Assembly: GCF_900473935.1 (NCBI RefSeq)
Contig: NZ_UCNN01000028.1
Span: 1 to 42,700 of the forward strand
Reading direction: 5' to 3'
Length of the DNA: 42,700 nt
Source of the DNA: Synechococcus sp. UW105
Lineage (GTDB): Bacteria; Cyanobacteriota; Cyanobacteriia; PCC-6307; Cyanobiaceae
Below, in pieces: positions 36,334 through 42,700 of the stretch. The position numbers and the translations under genes were made by a program. Positions within the stretch are counted from its first letter, which is position 1; the number at the start of each line of letters is the position of its first letter. Under the pieces are notes generated by a model. The model searched no databases. It was not told the origin of the DNA and worked only from the letters and a program-made list of their open reading frames with translations.

Positions 36334-36585
36334 ATGATGGCTGTTTCGCAGCTGCAGAAGGATGAGTGGAGGGATTTCTTGCTCCAGGAAGTGGTGAGTT
36401 TCCTTGGGGCTCGCAAAGACGATATCCACTGCAATTACGAACGCAGCAGTGTGGGAAAAGTACCTCTTGAGGTGTTGGATCAAGCGGGACTGTTGGATGT
36501 GGAGGTGGCCATCACCTTCCTCCAGGACAAACGGCCTAGTTGGGGGCTTGGCAAGGGATTCTTGGGTATGAATCTGATCAAGTGA
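36334..36585 (+). CDS. Hypothetical protein
   Basis: An 83-residue soluble protein (starting MMAVSQLQKDEWRDFLLQE), mixed helix and strand (VPLEVLDQAGLLDVEVAITFL), ending SWGLGKGFLGMNLIK. Several ATGs sit close together (36328, 36334, 36337). GGAG at 36324-36327 best fits the second or third. No domain recognised. Confidence 0.55.
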   Translation: MMAVSQLQKDEWRDFLLQEVVSFLGARKDDIHCNYERSSVGKVPLEVLDQAGLLDVEVAITFLQDKRPSWGLGKGFLGMNLIK

Positions 36586-36650
36586 TCGTCACTGTTGGGG
36601 CAGCAGCGATTGATCTCCATCTCCGCTATCGATGGTCTCAACGCCCTTCG

Positions 36651-36854
36651 ATGTACCAGCGTTAGGTTGTCTCTGAGGATCGATGGGTCATTGTGGTCGA
36701 TTGGAACGATGATCAGGACTATCGCGAGGGCTGGTGCGACACCAAGGAGAGAGCGGAGAAGCCCCATCGAGTCTTCACGTTTAAGGAGGCTGGTGTTGCC
36801 CGTTTCAATGATGTGGTCGATGACGGTTACGACGAAGCTGAACACAACGCCTAA
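36651..36854 (+). pseudogene. Small gene interrupted by an in-frame amber codon
   Basis: The plus frame reads MYQR, then TAG at 36663-36665, then VVSEDRWVIVVDWNDDQD and on to a clean stop at 36852-36854, 62 codons after the amber. The post-amber protein has protein-like composition (REGWCDTKERAEKPHRVF, FNDVVDDGYDEAEHNA), so I read it as a real sequence. TAG is one change from TAC or TAT. Alternatives are a shorter gene from GTG at 36693 (53 residues), or an upstream sequencing error. The opposite-strand open frame here is not protein-like. Confidence 0.5.
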
Positions 36855-36990
36855 TCCGAAGCCGTTGCTGCCGGCTGTCTTTGGTCAAGATCATGGTCTG
36901 GATCAACGGTCGTGGAAACATTGCCTAGGGCAAGCACGGTTCTCTCCCCGCTAGCTGTGGTGCTACAAACGGAGCCTGAACAACTGATCC

Positions 36991-37251
36991 ATGGCTGCTA
37001 AGTCCACAACGCAACCGAATGCCCGTTGCTGGGTTTGGTTCAAGGGAGGCTTGAATGAGCCGTCCCATTGGCGGGGGGGCTGGTATGGAGCTCCCTCTGT
37101 TCTCGGTGGAATCAGGATTGAGCACAGTGATTACGTGCCTTGTCGCTGTCCGGATTGGCGTGTGGTGTTTGAGGAGCCTCAGGATCTCAATCAACCACCC
37201 GTGATCCCAGAAGATAGTGAATGGAAGTTGTTCCCCACCGAACCCACTTGA
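36991..37251 (+). CDS. Hypothetical protein, Trp/Pro-rich
   Basis: An 86-residue protein with seven tryptophans (CWVWFKGGLNEPSHWRGGW) and three cysteines, including the C-R-C pair in VPCRCPDWRVVF. The acidic Pro-rich end reads QPPVIPEDSEWKLF. No signal peptide or membrane segment. The start ATG at 36991 has a weak GGAG about 16 bases upstream. Unknown function. Confidence 0.55.
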   Translation: MAAKSTTQPNARCWVWFKGGLNEPSHWRGGWYGAPSVLGGIRIEHSDYVPCRCPDWRVVFEEPQDLNQPPVIPEDSEWKLFPTEPT

Positions 37252-37296
37252 TCGGGGTTCTGGATGGGGGCAGGGAGAGGCGATGTCAAAACTTGA

Positions 37297-37701
37297 TCAA
37301 TTTCGGGTGAAATCCTCGATCGTTTGATCGGCCTGGAATGAACGTTTTCGGCCGAGCACTTTGCGCTTCACGACGCCTTTGCTCTTTTGATACCGGATCA
37401 GCTCCCCATCTTCCAGAGTGTTCAGGCTAAGTACACCATTTTCTCTATATTCTCGCTCGAATGGCACAACCCAAGATGTGCCATTGTCTAAAACATAGAT
37501 GACTTCGGTTTTGTCATCACTGATGCAGAATCGAACCTTGATATCGTCGAAGACTCCGACATCGCTCACAAACTCTGCATCGAAATACGAGCAAGCTTGA
37601 GATCTTTCAAACTCATCCTTGATGTTGGCGAAGCCTGGGCCCGTCGCGGCCATGAACAAAACCATGAGCGCAATCAGCTGGGAGATTTTATTCGAAGACA
37701 T
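37297..37701 (-). CDS. Small secreted protein, unknown function
   Basis: From the ATG at 37701 the protein has 134 residues, with a signal peptide (LIALMVLFMAATGPGFA) and a mature strand-rich domain containing two cysteines (SQACSYFDAEF, VRFCISDD). The C-terminus is basic (KRKVLGRKRSFQADQ). The frame is open to 37890, but the extension is not signal-like. No domain recognised; a periplasmic protein is the best guess. Confidence 0.6.
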   Translation of the reverse strand: MSSNKISQLIALMVLFMAATGPGFANIKDEFERSQACSYFDAEFVSDVGVFDDIKVRFCISDDKTEVIYVLDNGTSWVVPFEREYRENGVLSLNTLEDGELIRYQKSKGVVKRKVLGRKRSFQADQTIEDFTRN

Positions 37702-38221
37702 CGTGGCCGCGCTTTCTTCAGGCTTGATTTGAATCGTCATAGCAGCGTTCGAGCCCGCTGTCCGCTGGGATTGAGTGCTGCAACGTCTGAACGTCTCTTG
37801 TCCGCTCTGGAAGGGTTGTGTTTCTAGATCCAGCTTGTTGGCAATAGGGTTCACAAGAGTTTTGGTGCTTGCGAACAAGGCCACAGGCACGCTTGAGCCA
37901 AGCCATCAGGTCGCACATCGAATGCGGTAGATGGTGTGTGCATCGGAGTGAGGGGGCAACGCGCGCAACAAGCCACTCAGCTTCCTGGCGGACTCATTGC
38001 TTTCATCGACCTCATGCCTTGGTCGAGATGACTCCAAGGTCGTGATAGCTGCTATTCAATGCAGTTCATTGGGATGATCTGACATTGAGCGAATGCCGGG
38101 GAGCTTGATTCTTAATCTCTGAAAGCCATGCAAAATCCCTTAGGGAAAAATAGGCCAGTCAGTGAAGTGGAGGGTTGATCGATTTCCTCTTCAGGCCAAT
38201 TGAAACCGTGTCACTCTGCAG
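37702..38221. other. Gap without a supported gene
   Basis: About 520 bp. Open frames here (for example minus 37718-37918) have no protein-like composition. A short hairpin TCGACC...GGTCGA lies near 38008-38028. Nothing else was recognised. Confidence 0.4.
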
Positions 38222-38395
38222 CTACTCAACATCCATGTCGCTTGCATCCAAGACCTGCCACTCAGGCTCACCTTCCTGATCGCAGAACTCGATTGCATCC
38301 TCCTCAGAGGCAAACATCGCCACTTCTCGGTAGATCCCTTCCGTGTCCGTTGGTGCCATCACCACCCATCGCGGTTCGGGGTCCCAATGATCCAT
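38222..38395 (-). CDS. 57-residue acidic microprotein
   Basis: From the ATG at 38395 the protein starts MDHWDPEPRWVVMAPTD and continues through EVAMFASEEDAIEFCDQEG to a stop at 38222. The pattern, strand then an acidic helix, is strongly protein-like. A perfect AAAGGAG lies upstream but only one base before the ATG, closer than usual, so the start may be slightly wrong or non-standard. No family recognised. A plus-strand open frame over the same DNA is rejected as its shadow. Confidence 0.6.
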   Translation of the reverse strand: MDHWDPEPRWVVMAPTDTEGIYREVAMFASEEDAIEFCDQEGEPEWQVLDASDMDVE

Positions 38396-39086
38396 GCTCC
38401 TTTGGCGGTAATCGGTCTTGGCTCAGCATCTTCGCGGAGACTTCGCGGGGGCGAGGAGAAGCTTTGATCAGCTAGCAGCCTGTTTCAGTTCTCGATGGAC
38501 GCGGAGTTGTTGGCAGGCTCCCCGTCTTCCTGTCCAGGGCTGTCGGCCTGTGGAGAGTCACTGGAGAGTCATCCCGTCTGTGGGTCGTAACACTTCAGTC
38601 ATCCCAGTGACTCCTGCTTGGATCAAGGCGCTGCGGGTGTTTGTGGAGACACTTACTTTTTCTTGCCGATGCGAATGGTTCGTGGATTCAGTGGACAAGC
38701 CAAGGCATGGAAGGGGGCATGACTCCCATCATGGACAAGGCTTCCCATCGGTTGCGCGTTGGAACTGTCGAGTTTCATTGGGATGCCTGGATCACTGTTG
38801 TTCTAAGAAGTCCACCTTGCTTTGCGCGATAGGTATTAGCCCCCATTTTGCTCTGGAGCCAGGGCTTTGATCCAGGCGAACCCCTTGATTAACGAAGAAA
38901 TCTGTCAGCCACACTCTTGTATTGGCAAGTTTTGATGCATTTATTCCTTGTGTCCTATTAGCACACATTCATTCAGGTTTTTTGTTGCTTGATGCTGCTG
39001 GCAGCATGGTTGTGTCAGCGTAGGTCTTGATCGTGCAAAATCTGAAACTTGGTTGTGGTGATGGGAGGCGATCACCTTCTTCCTAA
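38396..39086. other. Gap with a degenerate coding-like stretch
   Basis: About 690 bp. A plus frame ending at 38832 reads ADANGSWIQWTSQGMEGG and later RLRVGTVEFHWDAWITVVL, which looks protein-like but lacks a convincing start. It may be a decayed gene or a 37-residue peptide from ATG 38719. A direct repeat TGGAGAGTCA occurs at 38551-38560 and 38562-38571. Confidence 0.35.
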
Positions 39087-39512
39087 TCAGGGGGGTGTTG
39101 GCGATGAATCTCCCAGTGGCGTGAACTGATCGAGTGAGGATCGATTGAATTGATCTGTGCAGACAACTACTAGCTGGGAGTAGATCGAACCATTTTTAGA
39201 TGGTGTGAAAGCTTGTTTGCAAACCTTCGAGGTGATCGCTTCCCACTGCGCCAGATCGGGTGTCGGCAGTTTATGTTTCAGCGCTTTCAGGGATTGATTC
39301 CGCTGCTCGGCAGCGCAGGCTTGCATTTCGATCGTGGCCATGCCTGGGCACTGATGAGTGCGCTGAGTCGTGCCTGTTGCCTGGGTCGCAGCTCGTGTCC
39401 TCGATGCATGCTCAATGGACCTCTCCCCGCATGAGCTCGCGCTGATGGCCTGATTTGTGCGCAGCATCTGAAACATGGGAGTGGCATCTCTCAGCACATG
39501 GCAGAGCATCAT
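39087..39512 (-). CDS. LprI/DUF1311-like cysteine-rich protein
   Basis: The C-terminal about 85 residues of this 141-codon frame follow the LprI (DUF1311) plan: QCPGMATIEMQACAAEQ, then a helix, then GSIYSQLVVVCTDQFNRSSL, with the expected Cys and the GSIY segment. LprI-type domains occur in secreted lysozyme-inhibitor-like proteins. Here the N-terminal 55 residues are polar (SIEHASRTRAATQATGTT) and not a signal peptide, so the start is uncertain (ATG at 39512 or 39467) or the N-terminus is decayed. Confidence 0.5.
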   Translation of the reverse strand: MMLCHVLRDATPMFQMLRTNQAISASSCGERSIEHASRTRAATQATGTTQRTHQCPGMATIEMQACAAEQRNQSLKALKHKLPTPDLAQWEAITSKVCKQAFTPSKNGSIYSQLVVVCTDQFNRSSLDQFTPLGDSSPTPP

Positions 39513-39575
39513 TCCTCAGGTACTGGCAGCGGTCTAAGCCTGAGAGTGAGGTCGACTCAGGTGGCTGACGGCATT

Positions 39576-39644
39576 TGAGTTGATCCGGTGAGTAGAGGAG
39601 GGGAACCGCGCCCCTTCTCTACTTTCCCCGGGTAACGGGGTTGA
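39576..39644 (-). repeat. Structured repeat, copy A (inverted relative to copy B)
   Basis: Read on the minus strand it matches the plus strand at 40761-40830 over about 70 bases, with conserved ends CAACCCC and CACCGGATCAACTCA. It contains a small hairpin CCCCG...CGGGG and a long hairpin GTAGAG-AAGGGG ... CCCCTCCTCTAC. The long stem replaces GCAG/CTGC of copy B with GTAG/CTAC, keeping the pairing. Confidence 0.7.
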
Positions 39645-39805
39645 GCTGGTGAGGACTAGGGATGGATTTCACCAGCACAACCACCTGATCTCAAGCTTGC
39701 TCGTGTTTGATGGGCTCTGAATGGATGGTTGTTCATCCAAGCCAGGCTGTCGCTTCCGATCGGAGCTGCAGTGTCTGTGGCCAGCCTGAGCTGGGAAGAA
39801 CTCTC

Positions 39806-39838
39806 AAAAAAAAGAGCCATCACCCCTCGTGACAGCTC
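39806..39838 (-). terminator. Strong intrinsic terminator with no adjacent gene
   Basis: On the minus strand GAGCTGTCAC (39838-39829), a five-base loop, GTGATGGCTC (39823-39814) form a 10-bp stem with two G-T pairs, followed by eight T's (39813-39806). The nearest minus-strand coding candidate upstream ends at 40191, about 350 bp away, so it may end an untranslated RNA or a long 3' leader. Confidence 0.75.
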
Positions 39839-40190
39839 GAAGCATTTTCCTGAAATTAAACTATTCAGGAATGGTGGCCTTTGGCAAGCAAGATCAGGAG
39901 AGCCGACCTGTGTGATCGGTGTGGCTTATGCATTGGCTGATGGGAGTGGGCGGCTGGCTCGTGATGTTGTTTTCTCTTTGCTTGAATTCACAGCTATTTC
40001 ACCCCGAAAGTCATCACCCATCCCCAATCCTGGATTTGATTTTCGGCAAGCCACAGCTGAAATGCTGGCTTGAAGCCTGGATGGGTTTGAGAGATCAATG
40101 TGATCGGGTCTGACGGAACACCTCTGAGCCCTTCTCGTGCAGAGATTTTGCATCCCTGCGCCCCCTTAAGGTCGCCGGGATGTGATCTGG

Positions 40191-40385
40191 TCAAGCACAG
40201 TTGTCACCCTGTTGCAGCGGGAACACGCTGACGCCACTGACGACATTGGCATCCATCAGGACTCGTACTTGCACCCCGCCTTTGGGGTCTTCGGCCATTT
40301 CCACAGAAAGACCAACTAGCTCATCTCCGGAGCTATTGATGTAATCCAAAAGTTGCAACCTCTTGAGAATTTTTGGCTCTGTCAC
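40191..40385 (-). CDS. 64-residue hypothetical protein
   Basis: From the GTG at 40385 the protein reads VTEPKILKRLQLLDYINSSG, VGLSVEMAEDPKGGVQVRV and ends VSVFPLQQGDNCA. The composition is balanced and protein-like, and AGAGG lies about 7 bases upstream of the GTG. No domain recognised. It lies next to a strong terminator about 350 bp downstream, with only unsupported frames between (39839-40190). Confidence 0.5.
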   Translation of the reverse strand: MTEPKILKRLQLLDYINSSGDELVGLSVEMAEDPKGGVQVRVLMDANVVSGVSVFPLQQGDNCA

Positions 40386-40760
40386 GGGTGCCTCTTACTG
40401 CACTACACCGCACAGGCATAACCCACGAGGCCAGGCTGCTGTGTGGCAAATGATTTTGAGCACCGCTCTTCAGGCTGCAAGCCGAACGTCTGAAGCCAAA
40501 GCGACAGTCTTTGGATTGAGGTGTTCATGGAATCGATGGGTCAGCTTGCTACCGATTGGCGTTGGAGATGCCGAAGCCTTGTGCCGCCTTCGGGTTGAGT
40601 ACTCACTCCATTCACTCAACTTGTTCAGGCCTTTCGTCCCCTCGTGTTGAACAGGTCAAGGTTGTGCCGATAACACACATTCCCTCAAGCCGAGGAGGCT
40701 CTTTGCGGCAAGGTGCACATCTGGAAGTTGCGCTGGTGACTCCTCCCGTGGAGCACCAGG

Positions 40761-40830
40761 ACAACCCCATTGCCCGGGGAAAGCAGAAAAGGGAGAAACG
40801 GAACCCTTCTCTGCTGACCGGATCGACTCA
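40761..40830 (+). repeat. Structured repeat, copy B
   Basis: It pairs with copy A (39576-39644, opposite strand). Features: CCCC-ATTGC-CCGGGG small hairpin, AAA linker, then GCAGAAAAGGG...CCCTTCTCTGC long stem with a loop containing GAAACGGAA, then CCGGATCGACTCA. No flanking gene explains it. Confidence 0.7.
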
Positions 40831-41141
40831 GCGTCTCTTCCGAGTCCCCATTACTTTCATCGATTGTGTGGCGGTGCTCTTAAGAGAATGATCCGCAGCC
40901 GGGTGCCGAGAGCTGCTGTCCGCATGTTACGGATGCTGCTGCCCTTGATTCAGTTGATGCAACGCCCAATTCCTCTGGGCGAGTTCGGGTTCAGCCGGAT
41001 TGGTAGAGCTTGATTATTTGCTTCAGGGCCGTCCTTATTGCCTTTGGCCTCGATCTTGATTGATCTGTTGGGGAATTCTGTTCAGTGGTTGTGCTGGTGA
41101 ATCACTTTCCAAGCCCTCACCAGCCCAACACCGATGGAGAG

Positions 41142-41179
41142 GTACAGAGAGAAGACGCTGGCAGCCCCTCTCCCTGTAC
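41142..41179. repeat. Long imperfect hairpin
   Basis: GTACAGAGAGAAG (41142-41154) pairs with CCTCTCCCTGTAC (41167-41179) at 11 of 13 positions across a 12-base loop. No T run follows. It has the same layout as the long stem of the two repeat copies but weak sequence similarity. Confidence 0.5.
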
Positions 41180-41365
41180 TCCCGAAGAGACCCAAGAGGC
41201 GCCCCCCTTGAGCTGAAAACACTGTCGTTCGACGCGGAGAGAAAAGCTACAGCAATGATTGTTTGCTCGCTGATCGATGAACGCTGCGTCTGTGACGGGT
41301 GATGCCTGGAATGGTGTGTCGATGACCTCGCCGGATGGTGGCGAGGTCAATGGGTGTTCCACCTA

Positions 41366-41388
41366 AGACAAACGCCCCGGATTGGGGC
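41366..41388 (-). terminator. Terminator of the DUF4278 gene
   Basis: On the minus strand GCCCC, loop AATCC, GGGGC is followed by GTTTGTCTT. It lies 31 bp past the DUF4278 stop. The stem is short (5 bp), so confidence is moderate. Confidence 0.55.
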
Positions 41389-41418
41389 CAGATCTTGGAG
41401 GGTGCTGGATCAAGCGCG

Positions 41419-41595
41419 TTAGCGGGTGTAGGTCACTCCGCGGTAGGTGCAAGACCTTGTGGGCGAGCCGATGCGAGGCGCCTGGTGGGCCGAGGTGTAG
41501 TCGGCCGAGACAGGCTGCATGGCGTTGTGCCGCTTCGCTGCATCACGTAATTGCTCACGTTGCAGCTGCTTCTGGATCAATGAGAGGGGGGACAT
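41419..41595 (-). CDS. DUF4278-like microprotein (58 residues)
   Basis: From the ATG at 41595, with GGAG seven bases upstream, the protein reads MSPLSLIQKQLQREQLRDAA (a basic/acidic helix), a linker, and ends SCTYRGVTYTR. The TYRGVxY ending is the core of the cyanobacterial DUF4278 family; here the added N-terminal helix is unusual. Function of the family is unknown. A terminator lies 31 bp past the stop. The gene is divergent from the 41854 gene. Confidence 0.7.
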   Translation of the reverse strand: MSPLSLIQKQLQREQLRDAAKRHNAMQPVSADYTSAHQAPRIGSPTRSCTYRGVTYTR

Positions 41596-41612
41596 CAGTC
41601 GTCTCCACAGCG

Positions 41613-41638
41613 TTCAGGCCCCCGTTGCTTGGCCTGAA
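41613..41638. promoter_or_regulatory. Inverted repeat between divergent genes
   Basis: TTCAGGCC (41613-41620) and GGCCTGAA (41631-41638) are a perfect 8-bp inverted repeat with a 10-base spacer. It lies 18 bp upstream of the DUF4278-like start and about 215 bp upstream of the gene at 41854. The layout fits an operator or leader hairpin; it is not tested. Confidence 0.35.
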
Positions 41639-41853
41639 TCGAACTGCACCTGCACATTGCAGGCCAACGATTTTTTGATTGTACAGGATCAGCTCAAACA
41701 CTGCTGTTTCCACTTGGTAAGGGACGGAGTGAAATCCCTAAGGAATCGAAGGCAAACAGTGTCTTGTTGTTTTGCAGTGGAGTGGAGCTGTTGTGTGTGC
41801 TCAGTGAAGAAATTAGAGCTAAGTTCGCTCTGGTGTTTCTTTGCTTCTTTTCC

Positions 41854-42198
41854 ATGGCCTCCCGCTTCTTTCATGTCCAGCACGAGTTTCGAGCTGGTAA
41901 GAGTCAGCAGTGGTGGGATGCTGCTCAGAAAGCGATGGCTCCAGGTGGAGGTTGGGATGAAGCCGTATCGAAGAATCTGCAGGCTGGTTTTTTTAATCAT
42001 TCATTCAATCCCATTGCTCCGGAAGGCCCCGCTTTTTGTATCTGGGAAGTGCAGGAGGGAATCACTGATGAGCAGTTTCAGGATTTCATTGATGGACCTC
42101 ATGGCCCCGATTTTGGCCTCGGTGCCTTCATGAATATTTGCCGGGAAATTAACGTGGAACTCGCAGGTAATACTCCCTATCCCCGTAAGTTTGTCTAA
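41854..42198 (+). CDS. Conserved-looking hypothetical protein
   Basis: From the ATG at 41854 the protein has 114 residues: MASRFFHVQHEFRAGKSQQW, a WWDAAQKAMAPGGGWDEAV helix, then FFNHSFNPIAPEGPAFCIWEV and IDGPHGPDFGLGAFMN. It is soluble, with alternating strand/helix layout reminiscent of small ferredoxin-like alpha/beta domains. The upstream frame back to 41764 is Cys- and Leu-rich and not convincing. It is followed by a good terminator. Family not named with confidence; likely a picocyanobacterial conserved protein. Confidence 0.7.
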   Translation: MASRFFHVQHEFRAGKSQQWWDAAQKAMAPGGGWDEAVSKNLQAGFFNHSFNPIAPEGPAFCIWEVQEGITDEQFQDFIDGPHGPDFGLGAFMNICREINVELAGNTPYPRKFV

Positions 42199-42202
42199 GT
42201 CT

Positions 42203-42240
42203 GACAAGCCCGCTCAGCTCGGTTGGCTGGGCGGGCTTTT
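42203..42240 (+). terminator. Intrinsic terminator after the 41854 gene
   Basis: AAGCCCGC and GGCGGGCTT pair around a loop containing CTCGGTTGG, followed by TTTTGG. It lies a few bases past the stop codon. Confidence 0.8.
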
Positions 42241-42357
42241 GGCTGGGAGGGTGAGTACGTGGTTTTGGCAGATTAGAGACAGATATCAATTCAGCTTGAG
42301 CTCTCGGCTTCGGCGGAGGTGGTGGAGTGGCCACCACCTAGAATGGTCTGCTTGGGA

Positions 42358-42591
42358 TTACAGTCCGATCAGGTGAAGTAGTCCTTCGCCTGTTGCCAGC
42401 TCTGTCACGATTGCGGCCATGAATCCAAGCATGGCGCATCTGCCGTTCAGCTGTTCGGCTCGCTGGTGGAAGCCCCAGCCAGCCTCCGCTTCAGCAATTT
42501 GGATAGGGGGCTCTTTGGCATAAACATTCTCATGCCCTTCAGCATCATGGGTGACCAGGCCGGTGGGTGCGTTGAATGTGGTTGCAGTCAT
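42358..42591 (-). CDS. hli: High-light-inducible protein (Hli/Scp)
   Basis: A 77-residue one-helix chlorophyll-binding stress protein of the light-harvesting-like family. The signature AEQLNGRCAMLGFMAAIVTE (E-x-x-N-G-R-x-A-M-x-G-F) is complete, ending GLLHLIGL. The N-terminal about 40 residues are acidic and soluble. Start ATG at 42591 with GGAG six bases upstream. Such genes respond to high light, and in several cyanobacteria to NblS, which is also in this window, though far away. Confidence 0.93.
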   Translation of the reverse strand: MTATTFNAPTGLVTHDAEGHENVYAKEPPIQIAEAEAGWGFHQRAEQLNGRCAMLGFMAAIVTELATGEGLLHLIGL

Positions 42592-42618
42592 GGGTGTCTC
42601 CGAGAGGGACCTGTTTGG

Positions 42619-42647
42619 TCTATAAAAACCTCCCGGAAACCCAGTAA
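42619..42647 (-). promoter_or_regulatory. Sigma-70-type promoter of hli
   Basis: On the minus strand TTACTG (42647-42642), a 17-base spacer, and TATAGA (42624-42619) match -35 and -10 elements. Transcription would start near 42612, giving a short leader of about 20 bases with the Shine-Dalgarno GGAG. Confidence 0.55.
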
Positions 42648-42700
42648 TAGCTTCAACACTGGACTTAGACGCTGCTCTGTGGGGGTAGTTGTGGGGGTCG

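Larger units (their letters stand above)
40386..41418. other. About 1 kb without a supported gene, rich in hairpins
   Basis: Open frames here are not protein-like. The interval contains repeat copy B (40761-40830), a 13-bp imperfect hairpin (41142-41179), a 9-bp perfect hairpin (GACCTCGCC...GGCGAGGTC, 41324-41348) and the terminator of the DUF4278 gene (41366-41388). Confidence 0.5.

Noticed and set aside
36480-36845. 121-codon minus-strand open frame
   Set aside because: It overlaps the protein-like plus frame (36666-36854) and the hypothetical gene ending at 36585; its own composition is not convincing.
38551-38571. Short direct repeat TGGAGAGTCA twice
   Set aside because: Only two 10-bp copies with a 1-bp spacer; no array, so neither CRISPR nor a phage attachment site is supported.
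38641-38832. 63-codon plus-strand frame with protein-like ending
   Set aside because: Its opening codon is TTG without a Shine-Dalgarno. It could be decayed coding DNA; noted as part of the gap description instead of as a gene.
39729-40113. Two overlapping plus-strand open frames (114 and 64 codons), the second with a hydrophobic start
   Set aside because: Neither has a strong start signal, and they compete with each other and with a minus-strand terminator at 39806-39838; composition does not decide between them.

Overview
This window looks like chromosome of a marine unicellular picocyanobacterium, most likely Synechococcus. The evidence is a complete kaiA-kaiB-kaiC clock cluster (Prochlorococcus characteristically lacks an intact kaiA), an NblS/Hik33-type sensor kinase, a high-light-inducible (Hli) protein, several proteins of cyanobacteria-restricted families (DUF1825, DUF3086, DUF3119, DUF4278), very tight gene packing and moderately high GC. 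I could not run a database search, so the genus is an inference from gene content and family recognition.

Positions 1-34.1 kb are dense housekeeping chromosome. Reading along: the first codons of an unidentified gene (edge), yebC, truB, a methyltransferase, rpmA-rplU, then the divergent kaiABC operon. Convergent to kaiC is the purD-nblS pair. Next come a secreted helical protein, purC, and a tight outer-membrane operon bamA-lpxC-fabZ-lpxA-lpxB-msrA (outer-membrane protein insertion, lipid A synthesis, periplasmic methionine repair). Further on are pepA with a small membrane protein, a GIY-YIG/helix-hairpin-helix gene pair, an orphan LuxR-type regulator with a degenerate receiver, a DUF1825 protein, tyrS and pyrF. 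Between tyrS and pyrF lies a decayed aldehyde-dehydrogenase fragment. A minus-strand block then carries an MFS sugar-type transporter, an MlaE-type permease, DUF3119, DUF3086 and plsY, a set weighted toward envelope and lipid functions. tRNA-Gly(UCC), glgX, a degenerate metallo-beta-lactamase-fold protein, HU and gluQ complete this part.

Positions 35.1-42.6 kb differ sharply. Coding density drops, and what remains is a scatter of short orphan genes. Several are secreted, several are below 65 codons, and one carries an in-frame amber codon. Between them are long gaps with strong hairpins, a strong intrinsic terminator with no close upstream gene, and two inverted copies of a roughly 70-bp structured repeat whose stem shows a compensatory base-pair change. 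It reads like an accessory or decaying segment ending at a hypothetical gene with a good terminator and an hli gene with a recognisable promoter.

No CRISPR array, transposase, integrase, phage gene or rRNA was seen. I found no obvious new multi-gene defence or biosynthetic system. The best candidates for undescribed biology are the structured inverted repeat, the micro-protein cluster, the GIY-YIG/HhH pair and the pseudo-receiver regulator.
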